Assembly (NCBI GenBank): GCA_910586215.1
Contig: CAJUGH010000010.1
Location: 9,403 to 73,402 of the forward strand
Origin: an uncultured Acetatifactor sp.
GTDB taxonomy: Bacteria; Bacillota; Clostridia; Lachnospirales; Lachnospiraceae
Direction: 5' to 3'
Length of the DNA: 64,000 bases
Below are positions 1 to 8,109 of the stretch, in pieces. Below the pieces are notes generated by a model. It ran no database searches. It worked only from the letters and a program-made list of their open reading frames with translations, and was not told the origin of the DNA. The first letter of the stretch is position 1; every line of letters begins with the position of its first letter. Position numbers and translations under genes: made by a program.

Positions 1-1
1 G

Positions 2-124
2 GTGAAGAAGGCCTTGAACTTGATGGGGATGGAAGCCGGTCCAGCCAGAATGCCTCTTACACCCATGGAAGAGACAAATGTAAGAAAGCTGGAGGCGGCC
101 ATGAGGACTTATGGAATTCTGTGA
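2..124 (+). CDS. dapA: 4-hydroxy-tetrahydrodipicolinate synthase, C-terminal end (partial)
   Basis: Only the last 40 codons are in the window; the gene begins to the left. The visible tail starts VKKALNLMGM and ends RTYGIL before TGA. It resembles the C-terminus of DapA, which condenses pyruvate with aspartate semialdehyde in the lysine/diaminopimelate pathway. The catalytic lysine and Schiff-base region lie outside the window, so the call rests on this short tail and on dapB following 120 bp downstream, the usual partner gene. A frame read from base 2 is the only one with this similarity. Confidence 0.75.
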   Translation: MKKALNLMGMEAGPARMPLTPMEETNVRKLEAAMRTYGIL

Positions 125-244
125 GGAATTGCCTGCAACGATACATGGTCTGTTGCGGGGACACGAAATGAACGACAATGCCGCCTTTTGCAGGGTGGCA
201 TTTTGCACAGCCGGATACCCGGCATACGGGAGGAAAGGATCCAT

Positions 245-1009
245 ATGATTAGGATTGTGATGCATGGATGTAACGGGAAAATGGGGCAGGTAATCAGTGC
301 CCTGACAGCAGCGGACCCGGAGACGGAGATCGTAGCGGGGATAGATGCCTTTGATGACGGGCATAATCCCTATCCAGTGTTCAGGGATATCCGGAAATGC
401 GGAGTGGAGGCAGACTGCCTGATTGACTTTTCAGTGGCTTCTGCCATGGACAATCTGCTGGAATACTGTGTGGAGAAGGGATTGCCCTGCGTGTTATGCA
501 CTACAGGCTTATCTAGGGAACAGCTAAAGAAGGTGGGGGAGGCTTCCGGGAAAGTGGCCATCCTGAAGTCGGCGAACATGTCCCTTGGAATCAACCTGCT
601 GTTCCGCCTTCTGAAGGAGGCAGCGGAAGTCCTGGCTCCGGCAGGTTTTGACATGGAGATTGTGGAGAAACACCACAACCTGAAGGTGGACGCACCCAGC
701 GGCACGGCCCTGGCCCTGGCAGATTCCATCAATGAGGTGTTTGACGGTGGATACACTTACGTCTATGACAGGAGCAGCAGAAGGGGACAGCGCCCGGAGA
801 AGGAGATCGGTATCAGCGCAGTCCGGGGCGGTACCATTGTAGGGGAGCATGATGTGCTCTTTGCCGGGACAGATGAAGTGGTGACATTTTCGCACACGGC
901 TTATTCCAAGGCCGTGTTTGGCAGGGGTGCCCTGCAGGCGGCGAAGTTCCTGGCAGGGAAGACACCCGGCATGTATGATATGAGTCATGTGATTGAGGAG
1001 ATCCTGTAG
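245..1009 (+). CDS. dapB: 4-hydroxy-tetrahydrodipicolinate reductase
   Basis: Cytosolic NAD(P)H-dependent reductase that takes the DapA product to tetrahydrodipicolinate, for lysine and peptidoglycan precursors. The 254-residue protein opens MIRIVMHGCNGKMGQ, which carries the nucleotide-binding GxxGxxG loop. It contains the family signature EKHHNLKVDAPSGTALALAD with the catalytic His pair and substrate-binding Lys (about residues 139-158). The length is normal. A longer reading from 188 is possible, but ATG 245 follows GGGAGGAAAGGA at good spacing and matches the usual N-terminus. It sits directly after dapA and is probably in the same transcript. Confidence 0.96.
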   Translation: MIRIVMHGCNGKMGQVISALTAADPETEIVAGIDAFDDGHNPYPVFRDIRKCGVEADCLIDFSVASAMDNLLEYCVEKGLPCVLCTTGLSREQLKKVGEASGKVAILKSANMSLGINLLFRLLKEAAEVLAPAGFDMEIVEKHHNLKVDAPSGTALALADSINEVFDGGYTYVYDRSSRRGQRPEKEIGISAVRGGTIVGEHDVLFAGTDEVVTFSHTAYSKAVFGRGALQAAKFLAGKTPGMYDMSHVIEEIL

Positions 1010-1119
1010 GATATACCTGCCAGTAGGGGAATTCCATAGGCTTCCATGGGTATCTGTCCATGGGGACATATGGAAAGGGACTGGCGTAAGTGGGGATCCT
1101 GCAGAGAGGGAGGAATACC

Positions 1120-3081
1120 ATGATAATGGATGAGAATGACAAGAAGGTCATGAGGGCATTCGCAAAACAGTACAAAAATGTGGCGGCTGCTTCCACGGAG
1201 ATCATCAACCTGCAGTCTATTATGAACCTGCCCAAGGGGACGGAACATTTCCTTACGGATATACATGGGGAGTGGGAACAGTTTACCCATGTGCTGAAGA
1301 ACGGCTCAGGTTCCATCCGCAGGAAGATAGATGAAGAGTTCGGCAATACCTTGAGCAATAAGGACAAGAAGAGCCTGGCTACCTTGATCTATTATCCGGA
1401 GGAGAAGCTGGAGATTGTACAGCGGGAGGAGGACAACATTGAGGACTGGTACAAGATTTCCCTTCACAGACTGGTGCAGATCATCAAACGTGTATCCTCC
1501 AAGTACACCAGGTCCAAGGTGCGTAAGGCATTGCCCAGGGATTTTTCCTATGTGATCGAGGAACTGATCACGGAGAAGGAGGAGATCCTGGACAAGGAAG
1601 CCTATTACAATGAGATCATCCACACCATCATCCGGATTGGCAGGGCACCGCAGTTTATTGTGGCTCTAAGTCGTCTGATACAGCGCCTGGTCATTGACCA
1701 CCTGCATATTGTAGGGGACATCTATGACCGGGGTCCCGGCCCGCATATTATCATGGATACCCTCTGTGCCTATCACTCGGTGGATGTGCAGTGGGGGAAT
1801 CACGACATGGTGTGGATGGGGGCGGCCAGCGGCCATCTGGCCTGCATTGCCAACGTGATCCGCATGGCAGCCCGCTATGGCAACCTGGCCACCATTGAGG
1901 ACGGCTACGGGATTAACCTGCTTCCTCTGGCCACCTTTGCCATGGAGGCCTACGAAGGGGTGGACACAGAGGTATTTGCCATCCGCTACAACACAGATTA
2001 CAATACCAAGGACTTAAGCCTGGATACGAAGATGCACAAGGCCATGGCCATCATCCAGTTCAAGCTGGAGGGACAGCTCATCATGCGGCATCCGGAATTC
2101 CATATGGAGGACAGGCTGCTATTCAACCGGATTGACTATGAAAAAGGGACAGTGGACATAGAGGGCAGGCAATATCAGATGCTGGACATGGATTTTCCCA
2201 CCATAGATCCCGGGCACCCCTATGAACTTACCGAGGAGGAGAACAAGGTAATGATCCGGCTGCAGCGGGCCTTCTTGAAATGTGAGAAGTTGCAGCGCCA
2301 CGTGCGGTTCCTCTACGCCAAGGGAGGCATGTACAAGATCTATAACGGCAACCTGCTGTATCACGGCTGCGTGCCCATGAACCCGGATGGGACCTTTGCA
2401 GAGGTAGAGATTGCCGGCAGGCCTTACAAGGGGAAAGCCCTGTATGACATCCTGGAACATTATGCCAGGAGGGGTTATTATGCAAAGGATGGTGCAGAGC
2501 GCTCTGCAGGACAGGACATGATGTGGTATATCTGGAATGGGAAAGGTTCCCCTGTGTTCGGCAAGGAGAAGATGGCCACATTTGAGGCGTATTTTGTGGC
2601 AGAGCCTGAGACCCACAAGGAGAAGAAGAATGCTTATTACCAGTTCCTGGAGCAGGAGGAGGTAGTGATAAGGATCCTGGAGGAGTTCGGTTTGAGCAGC
2701 AGGGACGCCCACATTGTCAACGGCCATGTGCCAGTGGAGCAGATCCATGGGGAGTCTCCCATCAAATGCGGCGGGAAACTATTGGTGATCGACGGCGGGT
2801 TCTCCAAGGCTTACCAGAAGAAGACAGGGATTGCAGGCTATACACTGGTATGTAATTCCAGGGGGATGCGGCTGGTGGCCCACGAGCCTTTTGAATCTAC
2901 CAGGGCAGCCATACGGAATGAATCTGACATTATCTCGGACATGGTAGAAGTGGAGACTTTTCCACGCAGGAAGCTGGTGGCCGACACGGATATCGGGCGG
3001 GAACTGAAAGAGAGTATCTATTACCTGGAAGAACTGCTGGAGGCCTACCAGGATGGTACCATCATTGAGGCAGAAGTATGA
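1120..3081 (+). CDS. fbp: fructose-1,6-bisphosphatase, class III
   Basis: Gluconeogenic enzyme that removes the 1-phosphate of fructose 1,6-bisphosphate. It is the large Firmicutes-type class III enzyme (653 residues here), a metallophosphatase-fold protein. Metal-site motifs are visible: HIVGDIYDRGPG (GDxxDRG, about residues 193-204), WGNHDMVWMGAASG (GNHD) and VNGHVPV near the C-terminus. The start ATG at 1120 follows GAGGGAGG; an upstream GTG at 1090 is in frame but lacks a comparable site. The gene stands 110 bp after dapB and ends just before a hairpin. No regulatory domain was noticed. Confidence 0.96.
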   Translation: MIMDENDKKVMRAFAKQYKNVAAASTEIINLQSIMNLPKGTEHFLTDIHGEWEQFTHVLKNGSGSIRRKIDEEFGNTLSNKDKKSLATLIYYPEEKLEIVQREEDNIEDWYKISLHRLVQIIKRVSSKYTRSKVRKALPRDFSYVIEELITEKEEILDKEAYYNEIIHTIIRIGRAPQFIVALSRLIQRLVIDHLHIVGDIYDRGPGPHIIMDTLCAYHSVDVQWGNHDMVWMGAASGHLACIANVIRMAARYGNLATIEDGYGINLLPLATFAMEAYEGVDTEVFAIRYNTDYNTKDLSLDTKMHKAMAIIQFKLEGQLIMRHPEFHMEDRLLFNRIDYEKGTVDIEGRQYQMLDMDFPTIDPGHPYELTEEENKVMIRLQRAFLKCEKLQRHVRFLYAKGGMYKIYNGNLLYHGCVPMNPDGTFAEVEIAGRPYKGKALYDILEHYARRGYYAKDGAERSAGQDMMWYIWNGKGSPVFGKEKMATFEAYFVAEPETHKEKKNAYYQFLEQEEVVIRILEEFGLSSRDAHIVNGHVPVEQIHGESPIKCGGKLLVIDGGFSKAYQKKTGIAGYTLVCNSRGMRLVAHEPFESTRAAIRNESDIISDMVEVETFPRRKLVADTDIGRELKESIYYLEELLEAYQDGTIIEAEV

Positions 3082-3107
3082 AGGGAATGAAGATTTTCTA
3101 AGGCCAG

Positions 3108-3134
3108 AAAGAGGGTGTGTGAACACCCCTCTTT
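3108..3134. terminator. hairpin after fbp, probable bidirectional terminator
   Basis: AAAGAGGGTGT pairs with ACACCCCTCTTT around a GTGA loop, leaving one bulged base. A/T runs flank both sides of the stem. It lies between convergent genes (fbp and the low-complexity lipoprotein) and could serve both. Confidence 0.6.
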
Positions 3135-3177
3135 GTACCTGGCCCAAGAAAATCTAAGTCATTCCTCCTACATGCTG

Positions 3178-3801
3178 TTACCGCATGGCCGGACCATTAT
3201 TGGTGCCTGTGCCGGTGACAGAATTGCCGCCCATGCTCCTTCCGCTGCTGTTTGTGGTACCTGCACTGCTGGAACCGGAAGTGGAACCTGTGCTGCCAGC
3301 AGGGTCAGAGGAAGTGCCAGGTGTAGGGCTGGCACCATTGGCAGAACCATTGGTGCTGCCAGCAGTGGAACCAGTGCCGTTTGTGGTATTGGAACCTGCT
3401 GCAGAACCTGTGCCATCTGTACCTGTGCTATTATCTTCTGTGCTGACGGCACCGCTGTTATCCATACCGTCCCCCAGAATGTCATCTGCCACGTCTGATA
3501 CGCCGTCAGTGACATCATCGATTACGTTGGTAATGGTATCGCCTGCATCATCCAGGATTCCATCGGTGCCGCCGTTTTTGTCAGTGCCTTCCGTGACGGA
3601 ATTGTTGTTGCTGCCTGCGGTGCCATTGTTATTGTCTGCAGCGCTGCTGCTGTTGTTGTCCTGGGAGCCGCTTCCGGCCATACTGCCGGAATTGCTGCTT
3701 CCTTTGTCATCGTTGGTACATGCTGCCGCCATACACATGTAGGCCAGTACCAACCCCAGGACTAGGAGCTTCTTCGCTCCAGGTCTCTTAGACTTTTTCA
3801 T
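3178..3801 (-). CDS. low-complexity Ser/Thr/Gly/Asn-rich lipoprotein
   Basis: Predicted surface lipoprotein of about 207 residues. The N-terminus MKKSKRPGAKKLLVLGLVLA is basic then hydrophobic and ends in a lipobox-like MAAAC at about residue 24. The rest is almost entirely Ser, Gly, Asn, Thr and Asp with one short more regular stretch (GDTITNVIDDVTDGVSDVAD, about residues 85-104). No catalytic motif is visible. The start is uncertain: in-frame ATG 3837 and GTG 3852 also exist, and an AGGAGG lies near 3870. The start chosen gives the cleanest signal peptide. The opposite strand carries a long open frame here only because of the biased composition. Function unknown. Confidence 0.6.
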   Translation of the reverse strand: MKKSKRPGAKKLLVLGLVLAYMCMAAACTNDDKGSSNSGSMAGSGSQDNNSSSAADNNNGTAGSNNNSVTEGTDKNGGTDGILDDAGDTITNVIDDVTDGVSDVADDILGDGMDNSGAVSTEDNSTGTDGTGSAAGSNTTNGTGSTAGSTNGSANGASPTPGTSSDPAGSTGSTSGSSSAGTTNSSGRSMGGNSVTGTGTNNGPAMR

Positions 3802-3903
3802 AATGATACCTGTCTGCGCGTTGCGGCGCGCATTCATTTTACAGCCAGGCACGCATTTTTGCCAGGCTTTTCCTCCTGTATGGCAGCTACGTCACTGGCC
3901 ACA

Positions 3904-4095
3904 GTGTGAACAGTAACAAGGCTGCCAGTCTGCCCGTTGGGCGTGAACCTGCGGTATGGTTACTGTTCACTAGTTCCCAGCAACATATGCACACAAAACG
4001 CCAAATGTAGGCGTTTTGGCGCAGGTTGTCTCATGTTTGTCACGCAAAAAATGCGTGAAAACACCTGGCGGTGGTAGCTGTGAACAGTAAAACGG
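3904..4095. repeat. hairpin-rich spacer with GTGAACAGTAAC inverted repeats
   Basis: This roughly 350-bp gap between the lipoprotein and hisA holds no gene I can support. It contains a perfect 12-bp inverted repeat, GTGAACAGTAAC at 3906-3917 and its complement at 3959-3970. A third, 11-bp copy is at 4080-4090. Two further hairpins are CAAAACGCC/GGCGTTTTG (3994-4018) and TCACGCA/TGCGTGA (4040-4058). The same GTGAACAGTAAC core recurs in spacers near 52.2 and 62.3 kb, so this is a dispersed element. Confidence 0.7.
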
Positions 4096-4204
4096 TATGG
4101 ACCTTTTGCAGATTCAGCTATAGTATGCGCCGTGGGAACCACATTATGCAGAAAAACAGGAAGAAAAATTTGAGAATAATATATGTGAAACCAGGGGGAG
4201 GAAA

Positions 4205-4987
4205 ATGAGATTCAGACCATGTATTGACATACATAACGGCAGGGTAAAACAGATCATAGGGGCAAGCCTGGCAGATGAGGGGGACCTGGCCCAGGAGAAT
4301 TATGTGTCCGGGGAGGATGCCTCCTGGTATGCAAGGCTCTACCAGGAAGCTGGTTTAAAGGGAGGACATGTGATCCTGCTCAACAGCACGGGAAGTCCCT
4401 TCTATGAGGCATCCAGAAAACAGGCCTGCCTGGCCCTGCAGGCCTATCCGGGAGGGCTGCAGGCAGGTGGCGGCATCACGCCGGACAACGCAGGGGATTT
4501 CCTGGATGCGGGGGCTTCCCATGTGATTGTGACTTCCTATGTATTCCAAGGGGGCAGGATCCAGTATGACAGGCTGGAAGAACTGGTAAAGGCTGTGGGA
4601 CGGGGACGGCTGGTGCTGGATGTAAGCTGCCGGAAGACGGCAGAAGGTTACATGGTAGTCACGGACAGGTGGCAGCGGATCACCTCCGAGCGGGTGGAGG
4701 AGAACCTGCTGGAGAGGCTGTCAGCGTACTGTGATGAGTTTCTGGTCCATGCAGTGGATGTGGAAGGCAGGGCGGAAGGAATCGAGGAAGAACTGGTGCA
4801 GCTGTTGGGCCACTGGGGGGGCATGCCCATGACTTATGCCGGGGGTGTCCATAGTTATCATGACCTGGAACTACTGAAAGCACTGGGAAGGAACTGTCTG
4901 GATGTGACCATTGGCAGTGCCCTGGATCTGTTCGGAGGGAGTCTGGAACTGGATAAAGTACTGGAAATATGCGGCTGCAGGATATAA
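4205..4987 (+). CDS. hisA: phosphoribosylformimino-AICAR ribotide isomerase, eukaryotic (HIS6) type
   Basis: Predicted isomerase of the fourth step of histidine synthesis: an Amadori rearrangement of ProFAR on a beta/alpha barrel. The 260-residue protein begins MRFRPCIDIHNGRVKQIIGA. The CIDIHNGxVKQI opening resembles the yeast HIS6 subgroup more than the usual bacterial HisA start. Barrel phosphate-binding segments are visible as QAGGGITPDNAGDFLDAGASH and YAGGVHSYHDL. AGGGGGAGGAAA precedes the start. No other his gene is in the window, so it is solitary here. It could in principle act on a related substrate, but length and motifs fit HisA. Confidence 0.85.
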   Translation: MRFRPCIDIHNGRVKQIIGASLADEGDLAQENYVSGEDASWYARLYQEAGLKGGHVILLNSTGSPFYEASRKQACLALQAYPGGLQAGGGITPDNAGDFLDAGASHVIVTSYVFQGGRIQYDRLEELVKAVGRGRLVLDVSCRKTAEGYMVVTDRWQRITSERVEENLLERLSAYCDEFLVHAVDVEGRAEGIEEELVQLLGHWGGMPMTYAGGVHSYHDLELLKALGRNCLDVTIGSALDLFGGSLELDKVLEICGCRI

Positions 4988-5087
4988 CCAGAGGCTGGAA
5001 TATGTGCAATATGGACAAAAATGTATTGTTTTATCTGAGATTTATGAAGGAAATCTTGGAAAATGTTACAAAAATATTAAATTCTCG

Positions 5088-5116
5088 TTGCTGTATTGGA
5101 CTGCCTGTGATAAAAT
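5088..5116 (+). promoter_or_regulatory. sigma-A-like promoter for the LytM-bactofilin pair
   Basis: TTGCTG, a 17-bp spacer, then TAAAAT preceded by TG in extended -10 position. It is 28 bp upstream of the next start codon. Confidence 0.5.
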
Positions 5117-5143
5117 AGAAGCGTTTATCGGAGGTGACTATTT

Positions 5144-5860
5144 ATGGGACGAAGAAGACACAAGCGCAAGAACAGCCATGTAGTCATTGTGACATCTGAT
5201 GCTGCGGATGCGGACTTGAGACAGTTCCACATTAGGCCCTGGATCTTACAGACATTTGTGCTGTTACTCTGTATCGGACTCGGAGGACTGATTGGGTTCT
5301 TCGTTTTTGAGGACGGAATCCGGAAGACGGAGGAAGATGAGACCCGGAACCAGCAGGAGACCATTGATATACTCATGGAGGAGAAGGCCCAGTTGGAGGA
5401 GGAAATTGCTACCCTCAATGACACGGTCCAGATTCTTAGCGACACCGTGAACCAGAAGACCCAGGCGGAAAGCGAGTTGCTGGAGCAGATACAGATGCAG
5501 TCCATTCCCACCAAGCCACCGTTAAAAGGCATTGCCGGTATAGAGGAACCCACAGGAGAAGGAGATCCCATATGTGAGTTTACCGCTGCATCGGGCGCCA
5601 TGGTGGTGGCAACTGCCAGTGGCACGGTATCGGTGGTGTCTGATGATGCAGAGTACGGCCAGAGTATTACCATTGACCACGGGAACGGGTATATGACTGT
5701 GTACCGGAGCAAGGGCGAGGCGAAGGTAAAGCAGGGGGAGGTCGTTACCCAGGGAACGACCCTGTTCCTGATAGGTGAGGATAATGGCAAACTGGGATAC
5801 CAGATGATAAAAGACGGTGTATTTATCGACCCGTTGGAGGTCCTGGTGATCAGTGGATAA
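5144..5860 (+). CDS. membrane-anchored, catalytically degenerate M23/LytM-domain protein
   Basis: Single-pass protein of 238 residues: a basic cytoplasmic start (MGRRRHKRKN), a membrane segment at about residues 30-53 (WILQTFVLLLCIGLGGLIGF), a coiled coil at about 60-115, and a C-terminal LytM fold (about 140-238). The fold is recognisable from SITIDHGNGYMTVYRSKGEAKVK and the terminal DPLEVL. The zinc ligands of active M23 peptidases are absent: no HxxxD, and the HxH position reads GYQMI. It therefore probably binds or activates rather than cuts peptidoglycan, as in EnvC- or SpoIIQ-like proteins. A bactofilin gene follows, a pairing known from other bacteria. The ribosome binding site is GGAGG with the start 6-7 bp on. 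Confidence 0.82.
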   Translation: MGRRRHKRKNSHVVIVTSDAADADLRQFHIRPWILQTFVLLLCIGLGGLIGFFVFEDGIRKTEEDETRNQQETIDILMEEKAQLEEEIATLNDTVQILSDTVNQKTQAESELLEQIQMQSIPTKPPLKGIAGIEEPTGEGDPICEFTAASGAMVVATASGTVSVVSDDAEYGQSITIDHGNGYMTVYRSKGEAKVKQGEVVTQGTTLFLIGEDNGKLGYQMIKDGVFIDPLEVLVISG

Positions 5861-5957
5861 AGAGAACCTGCATGCACAGCAGTCTGCAGCCGTGCCTTGG
5901 CGGTGCGCCGCCAGGTATATGCGGGTCTAGTTTCCAAGGGGAAAAGGAGAGAAGATT

Positions 5958-6407
5958 ATGGCTAGGAACAAGGAAGTAAGAATTGGTACGATTATTGGCA
6001 AAGAGGCCGAATGTAACGGTGACTTTAGTTCAGGCGGCTCTGTCAGGGTGGACGGTTCCATCACCGGGAATGTCAATGTGTCAGGTACGCTGATCGTAGG
6101 TGCAGCAGGTGTCATAAGAGGGGATATCACTGCCCAGTCCGTGATCGTGGGCGGACAGATAGAGGGCAACCTGCAGATCTCGGAGCGGACGGAACTGACA
6201 TCCAGTGCCAGGCTTGTGGGGGACATCTACACGAAGATACTTGTTATAGATGAAAATGCAGTCTTCCAGGGAAGATGTGAGATGAACAATGACGGCGGCA
6301 GGCCTGGTGCCAGAGACATGCGCGAAATGAAGAGGGAATCCAGGGCGGCCATTGTGGAAGCCATGCGTGAGATGGAAGGCGGATCCTTCACAGATTCCGA
6401 GGAGTAG
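5958..6407 (+). CDS. bactofilin (polymer-forming cytoskeletal protein)
   Basis: Bactofilins form nucleotide-free filaments from a right-handed beta-helix and act as scaffolds for cell-wall enzymes. The 149-residue protein has the helix at about residues 15-105, shown by repeated G-x-[IV] rungs such as GSVRVDGSITGNVNVSGTLI and GVIRGDITAQSVIVGGQIEG. A charged, disordered tail of about 40 residues follows. AAAAGGAGAGAAG precedes the start. It lies 97 bp downstream of the degenerate LytM gene, with a TGGCGG/CCGCCA hairpin (5898-5913) between. The two are probably co-transcribed and may form one wall-patterning unit. Confidence 0.92.
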   Translation: MARNKEVRIGTIIGKEAECNGDFSSGGSVRVDGSITGNVNVSGTLIVGAAGVIRGDITAQSVIVGGQIEGNLQISERTELTSSARLVGDIYTKILVIDENAVFQGRCEMNNDGGRPGARDMREMKRESRAAIVEAMREMEGGSFTDSEE

Positions 6408-6481
6408 CCAGGTAACTGGTATATGGTATAAAGAAAGAGTGGCCGTAGGCACCGGACCGAAAGCCCAAATAGAAGGGAACC

Positions 6482-6531
6482 AAAAAGGCAGGAGCGCAAT
6501 TCCCCGGGCGGGGGAGCGTCCCTGCCTTTTC
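6482..6531. terminator. bidirectional terminator between bactofilin and yerC
   Basis: AAAAGGCAGG (6483-6492) pairs perfectly with CCTGCCTTTT (6521-6530), enclosing a G+C-rich loop that can fold further (CCCC/GGGG). A/T runs on both outer sides suit the convergent genes. Confidence 0.75.
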
Positions 6532-6566
6532 CTGCATACAGGATGGCGCAGGATGGCAAAATGCAG

Positions 6567-6866
6567 TCAGCCATTGGCTTTGTCCTCCATGCGTCCGAAG
6601 ACCATTTCATAGCCGTCATTCCCGTAATTCAAGGACCGGTTGACGCGGCTGATGGTGGCTGTGGAGGCACCAGTCTTCTCTGCGATTTCAAGGTAAGTCT
6701 TGCGCTTTTTCAGCATTGCGGCTACTTCGAAGCGCTGGGAAAGGGAAAGCAGTTCATTGACTGTGCAGAGATCCTCGAAAAAAGTATAGCACTCTTCCCT
6801 GTCCCGCAGGCACAGAATGGCATCAAACAGGGAATCCACGGCCTCTGTCTTAATTTTCTTGTTCAT
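6567..6866 (-). CDS. yerC: YerC/YecD family TrpR-related regulator
   Basis: Small (99-residue) DNA-binding protein of the YerC/YecD family, related in fold to TrpR. The N-terminal helices (DAILCLRDREECYTFFEDLC) match the family. The helix-turn-helix is at about residues 55-80: TYLEIAEKTGASTATISRVN, followed by RSLNYGNDGY. In Bacillus the family is small and poorly defined functionally, so the target is not known. A TTTACA-C-TGTAAA dyad 43 bp upstream of the start could be an operator, possibly its own. The gene is monocistronic, divergent from the DUF1836 gene. Confidence 0.92.
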   Translation of the reverse strand: MNKKIKTEAVDSLFDAILCLRDREECYTFFEDLCTVNELLSLSQRFEVAAMLKKRKTYLEIAEKTGASTATISRVNRSLNYGNDGYEMVFGRMEDKANG

Positions 6867-6909
6867 GTATCTCCCTCCATGGCAGACATTGTATATGGAA
6901 ACGGATGCT

Positions 6910-6922
6910 TTTACACTGTAAA
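6910..6922. promoter_or_regulatory. TTTACA-C-TGTAAA dyad upstream of yerC, possible operator
   Basis: Perfect 6-bp inverted repeat around one base, in the 5' region of yerC. It is of the size expected for a small dimeric helix-turn-helix protein. There is no direct evidence for which protein binds. Confidence 0.35.
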
Positions 6923-7045
6923 GTTTTACAGCCCTGCCGTAGATATCTTATCACAGAGTATCCATAAAGTAAAGAGGAGGGATGAGATTTTGTTTTGACA
7001 TTTTTGCGTTACTTCCGGTTCATACCACCCATTTTCAGAAAACAG

Positions 7046-7074
7046 TTGTCATGTAGTATTGAATACTATATAAT
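7046..7074 (+). promoter_or_regulatory. strong sigma-A promoter with a dyad in its spacer
   Basis: TTGTCA, exactly 17 bp, TATAAT. The spacer contains a perfect AGTATT-G-AATACT dyad (7055-7067), well placed for a repressor. Transcription should start near 7081, reading into the long hairpin that follows and then the DUF1836 gene. Confidence 0.65.
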
Positions 7075-7076
7075 AA

Positions 7077-7192
7077 GTGTGAAGAGAATTTCTAAGTCTG
7101 CAAAGTACACAGACTAAGAAATTCTAAAACTTCACACCGAAGAACGCAAGGGCAGCGTTCTTCATCCATTGTTTGTGTCGGCTGTGCCGACA
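7077..7192 (+). promoter_or_regulatory. structured 5' leader or small RNA: long hairpin plus two shorter ones
   Basis: GTGTGAAG (7077-7084) and the next 16 bases pair with 7110-7125 and CTTCACAC (7130-7137), giving about 24 base pairs with one mismatch and an AAAA bulge around a 9-base loop. GAAGAACGC/GCGTTCTTC (7139-7163) and TGTCGG/CCGACA (7176-7192) follow. The first stem begins at about the predicted transcription start. No known riboswitch class was recognised. About 100 further bases separate the last hairpin from the DUF1836 start. Confidence 0.6.
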
Positions 7193-7299
7193 TGTCTGGA
7201 AGTGTGTAAGTCATACAGGATCCTGGGGTATGGTCTGGGGACACCGGAGGGCAGGGCGGTGTAAACTGACTGCGACAGTTCTTAATTGGGGGTATATAC

Positions 7300-7977
7300 A
7301 TGACAATTGATAATGATGACTTGCTAAACAGCATATTGTCCAGCCTGGACAGGATTGAATATATTAGTCCGGATGACATACCGAATATCGACCTGTATAT
7401 GGACCAGGTGACAACCTTTATGGATAACAGGCTTCGTCCCACTTCCAGATATCCGGAGGAGGACAAGATCCTGACAAAAACTATGATAAACAATTATGCG
7501 AAGAATGATCTGCTGCCTCCGCCTGTGAAGAAGAAATATTCCAAGGAGCATGTGCTGCTGCTGATCTTCATCTACTATTATAAGGGCATCCTGTCCATCA
7601 GCGATATCCAGACCCTGCTGAAACCCATTACGGAGCATTTTTTCCACAATGGCAAGGCATTCAACCTGGAGAGTATCTACAGGGAAGCCTTCGGGATGGA
7701 GGAGAAGCAGATCCAGGCCTTGAAGGCAGATGTGGTAGAGAAGTTTAAGGTGGCAGAGCAGACCTTCCAGGATGCACCGGCGCAACATGCGGATTTCCTG
7801 CGCAAATTTGCTTTTATCTGTACCTTGAGCTTTGACGTGTATGTGAAGAAGCTGATGATTGAGAAAATGGTGGACGAGCTGGTAAAGGCAGAAGGATCTG
7901 CGGATATCCCTGGCCGTGGGGAGGCACGGAAGAAGAATCCGAAGTCCCAGGAGGCCAGGTTCCAGGAAGATATGTGA
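7300..7977 (+). CDS. DUF1836 domain-containing protein
   Basis: Protein of 225 residues whose middle (about 40-150) matches the DUF1836 family found in Clostridia. Typical segments are FMDNRLRPTSRYPEEDKILT, MINNYAKNDLLPPPVKKKYS and HVLLLIFIYYYKGILSISDI. The first part resembles a MerR-like winged helix, so a regulatory role is often suspected, but the family has no proven function. The start follows TTGGGGG at good spacing. It is preceded by a roughly 220-base structured leader with a strong promoter. The C-terminal 30 residues are charged and probably disordered. Confidence 0.85.
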   Translation: MTIDNDDLLNSILSSLDRIEYISPDDIPNIDLYMDQVTTFMDNRLRPTSRYPEEDKILTKTMINNYAKNDLLPPPVKKKYSKEHVLLLIFIYYYKGILSISDIQTLLKPITEHFFHNGKAFNLESIYREAFGMEEKQIQALKADVVEKFKVAEQTFQDAPAQHADFLRKFAFICTLSFDVYVKKLMIEKMVDELVKAEGSADIPGRGEARKKNPKSQEARFQEDM

Positions 7978-8109
7978 GCAGGGGGCGCACTGGGCGATTC
8001 GGTGCGGGAGGCGGGGCATTTTCCCTGACAGCACATTTATAGGAATATTCCGGGAACTTTTCACAGGGAGTTGTCATATAATAGACCATCAAAAAGATGG
8101 GAGGTTATT

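Noticed and set aside
3185..3742. Long open frame on the plus strand opposite the low-complexity lipoprotein
   Set aside because: It is Pro/Leu/Val-rich because it mirrors Ser/Gly/Thr codons; no start signal, no family. The minus-strand frame has a signal peptide and lipobox.
4911..5183. 90-codon frame spanning the end of hisA
   Set aside because: It starts inside hisA, overlaps the next gene and its promoter, and has no family features.
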